Origin: CALKZN01 sp050633585
Lineage (GTDB): Bacteria > Pseudomonadota > Gammaproteobacteria > Arenicellales > Arenicellaceae
Assembly (NCBI GenBank): GCA_050633585.1
Contig: JBOEGT010000014.1
Span: 1-64,000, forward strand
Direction of reading: 5' to 3'
Length of the DNA: 64,000 nt
Shown here: positions 24,118-31,628 of the stretch, piece after piece
How positions within the stretch are numbered: the stretch's first letter is position 1
Layout: each line of letters opens with the position of its first letter
Notes under the pieces: generated by a model
The model's database searches: none
What the model was told of the DNA's origin: nothing
What the model saw: the letters and a program-made list of their open reading frames with translations, nothing else
Made by a program: the position numbers and the translations under genes

Positions 24118-25319
24118 AACAAATCGGTGTACATGATGATATTGACAGATTGACCCTCTTTGATATCTTCGCCAATTTGTTGCTTCACAAAGCAATTACC
24201 CCAACTTGCAGAAGTTAAGACACCACTACTTTGATTGGCATAGATTTCAACGCGACCTTGTGAAAACTTGGCGCGTAAATATTCTTCCCTAGATGCAGTT
24301 TTACGATTAAATGTCGCTATTGCTGTGTGCGAATGCGTTTGTATGTCGGCAGTGTCCATGCCTTGGCAAGTATGCAAGTAGTGACGAGCAAGTATTAACA
24401 AGGTGGCAAATACCGAAGACGGGTTGCCTGGTAGGCCTATGAATGGTGTGTTCTCTATGCGGCCAAATGCAAAAGGTTTGCCTGGTTTGATAGCAACTTT
24501 CCAAATGTCAATTTCACCTAACTCAGCCACGGCGGGTTTGATGTGGTCTTCTTCACCCACTGAAACGCCCCCCGTTGTGATCACAATATCATTTGTGCGA
24601 CTGGCTTTTAGTAATGCTGTTTTGGTTGCATCCAAGGTGTCTGCCACAATGTGACTGTGCTCAACGTCGAACCCCCAAGTAGTCAAGATGCCATTTAATA
24701 AAAAGCGGTTAGAATTATAAATTTGCCCTGTTTTTAGTGGCTTTCCGGGTTCTACTAGCTCATTGCCTGTATTGACGATGGCAATTTTTAATGCGCGATA
24801 AGTCTTGATGGATTGAATGCCAATTGACGCGAGCAACCCTAATTCTTGAGATCGCAGTCGCTGACCCTTTTGTAGAATGGTTGTTCCTTGACTGATGTCT
24901 TGCCCACGACGACGAATATTAGCGCCAACACTCACTGGTTCAACAAAAGTCACACGGTTTTCATTTGCTGAGCAGTTTTCTTGCATGGCAACGGCATTGG
25001 CGTCAGCAGGAAGCTCAGCACCAGTAAAAATACGGGCGGCTGTGTTTGGTTTCAATGGCGTTGGGGCATCGCCAGCTTGTATGCGCTGACTAATGGGTAG
25101 AGTGCTTGATGTTTCTATATCAATTGCTCGTATTGCATAGCCATCCATTGCGCTATTATCGGCGGGAGGAACATCGATTGGAGCGATGATATCTTCCGCT
25201 AACACTTTATTTTGGGCGAGTAATAAGTCTGTTTCGACAACATTAGGCAAGCTGATAGGCTTTGCGAGTAGTTTTGAGACGCATTCTTCAACGCTTAAAA
25301 AAGCCATATCTTTTCTCAA
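24111..25319 (-). CDS. moeA: molybdopterin molybdenumtransferase MoeA
   Basis: A 402-residue MoeA. Motifs PPADNSAMDGYA, the second domain GQDI and the molybdopterin-binding TTGGVSVGEEDHIK and GLPGNPSS are all present. MoeA inserts molybdate into adenylylated molybdopterin in the cytoplasm. It follows moaB in a minus-strand set of Moco genes. Confidence 0.96.
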   Translation of the reverse strand: MRKDMAFLSVEECVSKLLAKPISLPNVVETDLLLAQNKVLAEDIIAPIDVPPADNSAMDGYAIRAIDIETSSTLPISQRIQAGDAPTPLKPNTAARIFTGAELPADANAVAMQENCSANENRVTFVEPVSVGANIRRRGQDISQGTTILQKGQRLRSQELGLLASIGIQSIKTYRALKIAIVNTGNELVEPGKPLKTGQIYNSNRFLLNGILTTWGFDVEHSHIVADTLDATKTALLKASRTNDIVITTGGVSVGEEDHIKPAVAELGEIDIWKVAIKPGKPFAFGRIENTPFIGLPGNPSSVFATLLILARHYLHTCQGMDTADIQTHSHTAIATFNRKTASREEYLRAKFSQGRVEIYANQSSGVLTSASWGNCFVKQQIGEDIKEGQSVNIIMYTDLFG

Positions 25320-25359
25320 TAAATTTGGTTTAGGTTAGTTTGCTTGAATGGGAGACGTT

Positions 25360-25890
25360 TTATTTGTGCGCAAAAGTGCCGAGTAAATGAGGTGTTAAAT
25401 TACAGGGCTTGTAACGGCTGTCTAATTGCTCATGCAGTATGCCTTTCCAAGCGTCTTTGCAGGCGCCTGTTGACCCCGGTAAGCAAGCAATGAGTGTGTT
25501 ATTTGCCAGACCCGCAATGCAACGAGACTGAATTGTTGATGTGCCGATGATGTTAGCTGATAGTTGTCTAAAGAGCTCCCCAAAACCATCGATCGTCTTG
25601 TCGAATAACGGTGTCAATGCCTCTGGTGTATTATCTCTTGGCGTGAAGCCAGTTCCTCCGGTTGTGATGATCGCATGAATATTTTTGTCGAGAACCCACT
25701 GAGAAACAATCGCGCGTAATTGGTATTTGTCATCTTTGACAATTTGCCGCTCAGAGAGCTGGTGCCCATCTTTTTGCAATGCGCTAATGAGATAGTCTCC
25801 AGAGGTATCATCTTCTATGCTGCGTGTATCTGAGACAGTGAGTATAGCGATGTTCAAAGGGATGAAAGCAGTGTCGGTATCGTTGCTCAT
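25360..25890 (-). CDS. moaB: molybdenum cofactor biosynthesis protein MoaB
   Basis: A 176-residue MoaB/Mog-fold protein with LTVSDTRSIEDDTSGDYL at the start, TTGGTGFTPRDNTPEAL in the middle and IACLPGSTGACKDAW near the end. MoaB or Mog adenylylates molybdopterin before MoeA. The N-terminus and length fit MoaB; with no separate mogA in the window it may do this step. Confidence 0.93.
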   Translation of the reverse strand: MSNDTDTAFIPLNIAILTVSDTRSIEDDTSGDYLISALQKDGHQLSERQIVKDDKYQLRAIVSQWVLDKNIHAIITTGGTGFTPRDNTPEALTPLFDKTIDGFGELFRQLSANIIGTSTIQSRCIAGLANNTLIACLPGSTGACKDAWKGILHEQLDSRYKPCNLTPHLLGTFAHK

Positions 25891-25942
25891 GTTTTTCTTA
25901 GTGGTTGGTGAAATGAAAGCGTAAAATGGGAAATATGCCGTG

Positions 25943-26617
25943 TTAACTTAGCTGTGCTTGAGCTAATTCGTCTTTGTTATTAATATTTAAAAAGGGATTT
26001 TTTTCTTGCTCAGGGTATTCTACAACAGAGCCTGATTCTCCCAAATGTTGAAAGAAAATTTTCAAACCTCCCCATTTTTTGTTGTGAACGGCATCTTTAA
26101 TGCTTGGCAGTAAGGACTTATGCCATATAGAAAAGGTAGGCTGCAGGGCATGTTGATATGAGATGCAGGCTGCTAATGATTGCTCTGAATGAGCCGTAGA
26201 CAGTAATTGATGTGCAAAATTTTTCGGAGCAAATGGCGAGTCGCAAGGTGCTAACAATAGCCAGTTTTTCTCAGGGTAGTGTTCATGGAAATGCTGCATG
26301 GAAGCGAGTAAACCAGATAGCGGCCCTTGATATAAATTGTCAGGGTCGTCACCAACGATGGGGTAGTTGAAGGCACTAAAATCGGGTAAGTGGGTATTGA
26401 TATTAATGGATTCTACTTGAGAGGTTAGACGAGCAATGCAGTGTGCGATTAATGGATAGCCTTTAAAGGTTTGCATGCCCTTTGTTTGGCCTCCAAAGCG
26501 CCTAGATTCTCCGCCTGCGAGTATATAAGCAGCGATATCACTTTCTGTATTTAATGGTTGCGACGTCGATGAGTGTTTAGCGCTATTCATGGGAATTACA
26601 TTGTTTATTTTAGCCAT
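25943..26617 (-). CDS. mobA: molybdenum cofactor guanylyltransferase MobA
   Basis: A 224-residue nucleotidyltransferase with the signature LAGGESRRFGGQTKG and a later PCDSPF metal-binding site. MobA attaches GMP to Mo-molybdopterin, giving the bis-MGD cofactor used by DMSO-reductase family enzymes such as assimilatory nitrate reductase. The ATG at 26617 overlaps the moaE end by 13 bases; an ATG at 26590 is an alternative since the first 27 residues are poorly conserved. Confidence 0.92.
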   Translation of the reverse strand: MAKINNVIPMNSAKHSSTSQPLNTESDIAAYILAGGESRRFGGQTKGMQTFKGYPLIAHCIARLTSQVESININTHLPDFSAFNYPIVGDDPDNLYQGPLSGLLASMQHFHEHYPEKNWLLLAPCDSPFAPKNFAHQLLSTAHSEQSLAACISYQHALQPTFSIWHKSLLPSIKDAVHNKKWGGLKIFFQHLGESGSVVEYPEQEKNPFLNINNKDELAQAQLS

Positions 26618-27087
26618 TTTTCGACTGCATCATGGTCAGTGGTTGTCGGTTGAATCCATTTGGGTTCAGTGCCATTTTTATAGTGTTCTTTTTTCCAAAA
26701 CGTCACTTGAGATTTTAGGAAATCCATGGCCATTTGAGCTGCAGAGAAGGCTTCCACACGATGTTTGCTCGCAATGCCAACGAGCACGATTTGCTCAGTG
26801 GGTTTTAGTTTTCCATAGCGGTGAATAATGCTGATGCCATCGACATCAAATCGTTGGAAAATATCTTCGCCAATTTGCTGAATTTGTTGTTGTGTCATGG
26901 CCGGGTAAGTGTGTAATTCTATGCACTCGACACTTGCGTTTATTTTTGATAAATCTCTCACTAGTCCCGTGAATGTGACGATTGCTCCCGACTCATTACA
27001 TGCATTTTGTAATGCAGAGTATTGCGTATCCACAGAGAAGTCTTCTGGTTGTAAAGCGTGGTGAAAATAGCGTGCCTTATCTTTCAT
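26605..27087 (-). CDS. moaE: molybdopterin synthase large subunit MoaE
   Basis: A protein of about 160 residues with GAIVTFTGLVRD, ELHTYPAM, IIHRYGKL and the catalytic lysine region VTFWKKEHY. With MoaD it transfers sulfur to cyclic pyranopterin monophosphate to make molybdopterin. I prefer ATG 27087; a GTG at 27117 would overlap moaD by 11 bases and adds ten non-conserved residues. Neither has a clear ribosome-binding site, suggesting coupling to moaD. Confidence 0.93.
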   Translation of the reverse strand: MKDKARYFHHALQPEDFSVDTQYSALQNACNESGAIVTFTGLVRDLSKINASVECIELHTYPAMTQQQIQQIGEDIFQRFDVDGISIIHRYGKLKPTEQIVLVGIASKHRVEAFSAAQMAMDFLKSQVTFWKKEHYKNGTEPKWIQPTTTDHDAVEKWLK

Positions 27088-27106
27088 GGTTTCGATAGGA
27101 GCGGCA

Positions 27107-27379
27107 CTAACCGCCACTTAATGGGCTCATGAAGGCCACTTCATCGCCGTCATTGAGCAAAGTGTCTGTATGGCAAATGCGCTGATTGACAGCGCATAGG
27201 TTGCTGGACTTTTTCAGTTCGTCAGCCAATAAGGTTGAATCTTTAGAAATAATGCGTCGCAGCTCATTTAATGTGATATTTGACGGAGGTTGTACTGGCA
27301 GCGTGAAATCAAATTCACTTTTGCCTAGTTCATTGGTAGCCATGTCTGCCAGTTGCCCAAAAAATAAAATATGAATCAT
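27107..27379 (-). CDS. moaD: molybdopterin synthase sulfur carrier subunit MoaD
   Basis: A 90-residue ubiquitin-fold protein ending in the essential Gly-Gly (FMSPLSGG) that carries the thiocarboxylate. It starts IHILFFGQLADM, typical of MoaD. Adjacent to moaE in the same direction. Confidence 0.93.
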   Translation of the reverse strand: MIHILFFGQLADMATNELGKSEFDFTLPVQPPSNITLNELRRIISKDSTLLADELKKSSNLCAVNQRICHTDTLLNDGDEVAFMSPLSGG

Positions 27380-27409
27380 AATAACTATTGTGATGTTGTA
27401 TGCAAAAAA

Positions 27410-27886
27410 CTAGCGTGATGTTGCGACGAAATGGCCAGACTTTCCGCCTGTTTTTTCGAGTAGGCGCGTGTGACTAATAATCATGCCTTTATCTACGGCT
27501 TTGCACATATCATAAATGGTTAATGCTGCAACAGATGCGGCGGTGAGCGCTTCCATTTCTACGCCCGTTTTTCCGTCGGTTTTGCATGTTGTCGTGATGG
27601 TAATCGTGTGTTCAGTGAGGCTGATATCAACACTGACTTTAGTCAGCGGCAATGGATGGCATAAGGGAATCAAGTCAGCACATTTTTTTGCCGCTTGAAT
27701 CCCAGCAATGCGTGCCGTGGCAAATACATCGCCTTTAGGGTTGCTGTTATCGCCTAGTTGCTGCATGACAGCATCGCTACAGTGAATGGTTGATTCTGCG
27801 ATTGCGGTGCGTGAGGTGACTGTTTTGTCCGACACATCCACCATATGTGCTTCGCCTTGTGTATTTAAATGGCTTAATTTACTCAT
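27410..27886 (-). CDS. moaC: cyclic pyranopterin monophosphate synthase MoaC
   Basis: A 158-residue MoaC with MVDVSDKTVTSRTAIA, LIPLCHPLPLT and TGVEMEALTAASVAALTIYDMCKA. It converts 3',8-cyclo-GTP to cyclic pyranopterin monophosphate. First gene of moaC-moaD-moaE-mobA-moaB-moeA. No Shine-Dalgarno is visible; instead a perfect palindrome covers the start codon. Confidence 0.95.
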   Translation of the reverse strand: MSKLSHLNTQGEAHMVDVSDKTVTSRTAIAESTIHCSDAVMQQLGDNSNPKGDVFATARIAGIQAAKKCADLIPLCHPLPLTKVSVDISLTEHTITITTTCKTDGKTGVEMEALTAASVAALTIYDMCKAVDKGMIISHTRLLEKTGGKSGHFVATSR

Positions 27887-27909
27887 AATGAGACTATATA
27901 TCTCATTAT
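27885..27909. promoter_or_regulatory. palindrome covering the moaC start codon
   Basis: ATAATGAGA (27885-27893) and TCTCATTAT (27901-27909) form a perfect 9-bp inverted repeat with a 7-base CTATATA spacer. The moaC ATG (27884-27886) is inside its end. As RNA it would bury the start codon in a hairpin; as DNA it could be a repressor operator. It does not match ModE well. Confidence 0.6.
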
Positions 27910-28045
27910 CAATACGCTCAATGCGCGTTTTCCAATTTATTGAAATTAAATTATCTCGTGCGGTCAGTTAAACACTTTTATAAAGGGTATGGTAAAGTTA
28001 GACCGTTACCTTATATAGAAAAACAAATAAGTAAAAGACAGTGCC

Positions 28046-29794
28046 ATGCAGGTCGAAAACATAGAAGCCTATACAAAACAAAAACAATTAGAAGCGCTTT
28101 ATAATAATGTGCCAACAATTGTCATTTTTATTGCATTGGCAACAACGGTTGTTGCACTCACCCTCGCGTTCACCTTCCCCATCGTGCCGGTGATTTTGTG
28201 GGCTGCTTATATGCTGATAGCTTGCTTTGCTCGTTGGGTTAGTTTTCGACAGTTTAAAAAGCATGGGCTTGAAAAATTTGGCGAAACTTTTTGGGTGACG
28301 TTATTTTTATTTTTTTCTATTCTGACTGGTGCAGGCACAGGGCATTTAGTCCTGTATTATTTCGATCCGAATAATTTTGTCTATGCCGTCTTTGTTTTTG
28401 GCACGTATGCAGGGTTCCTCTCAGCGGGAATTTTATCTAATTCGATGTTTATGCCTGCATTCTTTGCATATTCTTTGCCTCCTACGTTGATGGTGTTAGC
28501 AAAACTATTCATTGTGGATGAGCACGCGTTAGGCACGTTGGCGATTATGGTGGGGTTTTATTATGTTGCGCTGATTGGGTTTGCCCGAAATGCTAATCGC
28601 ATTTTTAAAGAGAACGTCACATGGAATTTAGAGCGAGACTCTTTAGTACAAGAATTAAGAGAGCAAAAAGAGACGGCTGAACAAGCGATTAGAGCCAAAA
28701 GTAACTTTTTTGCTTCGGCTAGTCATGATTTAAGGCAACCATTGCACGCCTTAGGCTTATTTCATGATGCGCTTAGGTACCGTATTCAGGAGCCTGAGAA
28801 CTTGGCGATCATGGATAAAATATCCAGTTCTACCCAAGCGCTAAACGAACTGCTGCATGGAATGTTGGATATTTCTAAGCTGGATGCCAGTGTGGTTGAA
28901 AATAAGCCTAAAGACATTAACTTGCAGGAAAGCTTACGCTTAGTCTTTAGTGAATTCAGCGCTCGTGCGAATGAGAAGGACTTGCAACTCACGTTTGATT
29001 TGGCTCCAGAAATTAATGTCTGGGTAGATCCCGTTCTCTTTGAGCGGGTTGTCCGCAACTTGGTTGATAATGCCATTAAGTATACGGATAAAGGCTTCGT
29101 TGGCATGTCTGCAAAAATTGCTGAAGATTTGGTGCATTTAAAGATTTCAGATACCGGTATTGGCATTCCTTCAAATCAGCAAGAGAATGTCTTTTCAGAA
29201 TTTAATCAGCTAGGTAACCCTGAAAGAGATAAGCAAAAAGGTTTAGGGCTTGGGTTGTCGATTGTGCGCCGTTTATGCCGTTTAATGCACGTTGGTATTG
29301 AGCTGAGCTCACAAGAAAATCAAGGAACGACGGTTCTATTAACCTTACCTTTGGGAAAATCGACGGACGAAATTGAGCAAGAGATGTCTGATTCTATGAC
29401 AGTTGGTGACTCGAAAATCCTTGTCATTGAAGATGACTTCGCTATTTTAGAAGGGATGTCACTACTCTTGGAGACATTTGGCTTTCAAGTATTAAAAGCC
29501 ATTGATTCTGAGCAAGCGTTAGAAATTTCAAAGGTCAGTAGGCCTGATTTAATTATAGCGGATTACCGTTTGCCGGGAAGTATCGATGGCCTAGAGCTTA
29601 TTGATGCTATCCGAGACCAGCATGAAATTTGCATGCCTGCGGTTCTTGTGACGGGAGATACTGCGCCGGATCGTATGCGCAAAACGGAAAGTGCTGATGT
29701 CGTTGTTCTGCATAAACCAGTAGAGCCTGAGGTGCTAGAGTCTACGATTACTGAAGCGCTGAAGACCTATCCTTATGATACGGACCTAAATTAA
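28046..29794 (+). CDS. membrane hybrid histidine kinase with C-terminal receiver
   Basis: A 582-residue sensor. About six membrane helices (residues 22-190) form an uncharacterised sensor, followed by a short coiled coil, the HisKA H-box SHDLRQPLHALGLF, the ATPase N-box LVDNAIKYTD and G-boxes DTGIGIP and GLGLGLSIV, then a receiver domain (about 455-575) with the phosphoacceptor Asp in DLIIADYRLPG and a conserved Lys in HKPVEP. There is no DNA-binding output and no cognate regulator beside it. It is divergent from moaC. The H-box type (HDLRQPLHAL) is common in kinases with such receivers. Signal unknown. Confidence 0.9.
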   Translation: MQVENIEAYTKQKQLEALYNNVPTIVIFIALATTVVALTLAFTFPIVPVILWAAYMLIACFARWVSFRQFKKHGLEKFGETFWVTLFLFFSILTGAGTGHLVLYYFDPNNFVYAVFVFGTYAGFLSAGILSNSMFMPAFFAYSLPPTLMVLAKLFIVDEHALGTLAIMVGFYYVALIGFARNANRIFKENVTWNLERDSLVQELREQKETAEQAIRAKSNFFASASHDLRQPLHALGLFHDALRYRIQEPENLAIMDKISSSTQALNELLHGMLDISKLDASVVENKPKDINLQESLRLVFSEFSARANEKDLQLTFDLAPEINVWVDPVLFERVVRNLVDNAIKYTDKGFVGMSAKIAEDLVHLKISDTGIGIPSNQQENVFSEFNQLGNPERDKQKGLGLGLSIVRRLCRLMHVGIELSSQENQGTTVLLTLPLGKSTDEIEQEMSDSMTVGDSKILVIEDDFAILEGMSLLLETFGFQVLKAIDSEQALEISKVSRPDLIIADYRLPGSIDGLELIDAIRDQHEICMPAVLVTGDTAPDRMRKTESADVVVLHKPVEPEVLESTITEALKTYPYDTDLN

Positions 29795-29870
29795 CGTCGA
29801 TGATTTTGTGACATTGTTTAGCAAGCATGATGTTAATTAGGTTTTCGTTACATTTCTTTTTTCTGATTTA

Positions 29871-30188
29871 GTGAAATATACAATCGTTGTTTATGCCCCG
29901 GTTGATGCTTGCGAGAAAGTCAAACAAGCCATGTTCTGTGCGGGTGGCGGTGCGTTAGGTTGTTATGATCAGTGCGCATGGCAAGTGTTAGGGCAAGGGC
30001 AATTTCGTCCCCTAAGTGGGAGTCAACCAGCAATTGGGCAACAAGATCAAGTGACGAAGCTTGATGAGTATCGTATTGAAATGTTGTGTGAAAAAAGATA
30101 TCTATCAGCGGTTGTTAAAGCGATGAAAGAGTCACACCCTTACGAAGAGGTTGCCTATCAAGTGTTTCAAATTGTTGATGTAAATTAA
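29871..30188 (+). CDS. YqfO/NIF3-associated domain protein (COG3323-like)
   Basis: A 105-residue single-domain protein with a CutA/PII-like fold signature: YTIVVYAPVDACEKVKQAMFCAGGGALGCYDQCAW, then FRPLSGSQPAIG and HPYEEVAYQV. The same domain is inserted in some NIF3/YqfO proteins. Function unknown, possibly metal-linked. The start is a GTG without clear ribosome-binding site. The gene lies 76 bases after the histidine kinase and 15 before the hydrolase, in one direction. Confidence 0.8.
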   Translation: MKYTIVVYAPVDACEKVKQAMFCAGGGALGCYDQCAWQVLGQGQFRPLSGSQPAIGQQDQVTKLDEYRIEMLCEKRYLSAVVKAMKESHPYEEVAYQVFQIVDVN

Positions 30189-30203
30189 ACGTCTTAAGAC
30201 GGT

Positions 30204-31130
30204 ATGACTGATTCTATGAATAGAGCTGAAGTATCTCAAAACACAGGGACAGATGTATTGCCTGAATGGGCGAGCAACTTAGGCGTGGCGTTGAGATTTG
30301 TCGCGAGGTTCTTGCCAAGTGCTACGGCTAAGTTCATGGCAACAATTTGGTTTAAACCCTTCATGCCGAAGCAAAAATCCCATATTAGCGAGTGGCAAAA
30401 TTCAGCTGATGTGCAGCTGGACTTGGTTAAAGGACAAGCTTTTTTATTTGAAGGCAATTCACGACAAGAGCAACAAGAAAAACCTCTCGTAGTTTGTGTC
30501 CACGGATGGCGTGGTCGTGCTCATCAGTTGCGACGTTTTTTGCCGCCTTTAATAGATAATGGATTTCGTGTCGTGATGGTTAATTTACCAGGACATAATG
30601 ACGGCGATCCCAATCAAACGCATATTTATGAGTGTGCTGATGTGATTGAAGAAATTTCACAACAACTAGGGAAAATTGATACGATCATTGCGCATAGTTT
30701 TGGTGCGCCAGCATCGACCCTGTCGTTGAATGAAAACAACTCGGTCAGAAAATTAGTAGTTTTGGCGGGGAATTTTGATATCGCGTATTTGCTTAAGCAG
30801 TATGCCGGAGCATTTGGTCTTGATCACCTCGTATCTAGGATAGATGGACATTTGAAGAGAATTTGCGATAAACGTATTTTTAAAGGAGCTTGGGAAAACT
30901 TAACGCTTGAGACGGTGATTCAAAAGCTTGACTATGCTCAAGATGTTCAGTTTTGGCATGACCTTGAAGATACCGAAATTAATATTGATGCGAATCAAAA
31001 GATTCATCAATATTTATTGAATAAACAAAAAATTTCTCATTTAAATGAGGTTGAAAATGTCGGGCATTTTAATATCCTTAAGTCAAAACATGTGATTACT
31101 TCGATTGTGAATGGTTTAGTCGATCGATAA
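30204..31130 (+). CDS. alpha/beta hydrolase
   Basis: A 308-residue alpha/beta hydrolase: oxyanion region VVCVHGWRGRAHQLRRF, nucleophile Ser in the elbow AHSFGA, and a likely catalytic His in VGHFNILK. About 90 residues precede the core and include a hydrophobic stretch, so membrane association is possible. Substrate unknown. Confidence 0.85.
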   Translation: MTDSMNRAEVSQNTGTDVLPEWASNLGVALRFVARFLPSATAKFMATIWFKPFMPKQKSHISEWQNSADVQLDLVKGQAFLFEGNSRQEQQEKPLVVCVHGWRGRAHQLRRFLPPLIDNGFRVVMVNLPGHNDGDPNQTHIYECADVIEEISQQLGKIDTIIAHSFGAPASTLSLNENNSVRKLVVLAGNFDIAYLLKQYAGAFGLDHLVSRIDGHLKRICDKRIFKGAWENLTLETVIQKLDYAQDVQFWHDLEDTEINIDANQKIHQYLLNKQKISHLNEVENVGHFNILKSKHVITSIVNGLVDR

Positions 31131-31227
31131 AAAGAAATCCTTTTCTTCATCGATTCTCGCCACTCCCACTTAAGTTTGAATAATGCATCTCTTTAATAGA
31201 TCGTTTGAATGGGTGACTTCTTTCGCG

Positions 31228-31542
31228 TTATTTTAAGTGACTAAAGTATGCCGCTAGATCGGCAATATCGCTATCACTCAACCCTGTTGCCACACCTGAC
31301 ATTAAATCACTTTGGCGACTGCCGTCTCGATAGGCTTTCAGGGCGGTTTCAAGATACGCAGCTTTTTGTCCAGCAAGGTTGGGCCACTCATCCTGAACGC
31401 TTATGCCATTTTCTCCATGGCAAGCTACACATGTGCTTGCTTTTGATTTGCCTACTTCTGCATTTCCAGCCGATAACAGGGGCGTGGAAAAAAGTATCCC
31501 ACTCACAAAGTAAATGAATAGATAGATTCTTGTTAACGTCAT
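31228..31542 (-). CDS. small class I cytochrome c (c553-like)
   Basis: A 104-residue periplasmic cytochrome: signal peptide (IYLFIYFVSGILFSTPLLSAG), one heme motif CVACHG and a likely axial Met in SDLMSG, with the WPNLAGQKAAYLETALKAYRDG pattern of c553-type proteins. The ATG at 31542 has GAGGTT upstream; a TTG at 31554 is unlikely. An electron carrier; its partners are not evident, although the fused reductase gene lies just upstream on the same strand. Confidence 0.9.
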   Translation of the reverse strand: MTLTRIYLFIYFVSGILFSTPLLSAGNAEVGKSKASTCVACHGENGISVQDEWPNLAGQKAAYLETALKAYRDGSRQSDLMSGVATGLSDSDIADLAAYFSHLK

Positions 31543-31628
31543 ATGTAACCTCAATGGTGTTTTATTGTTTGCGTGTATTTAGCGTGCTATTGAATACAAC
31601 AACCATAAAGGTTTTTTATTCCATTAAA

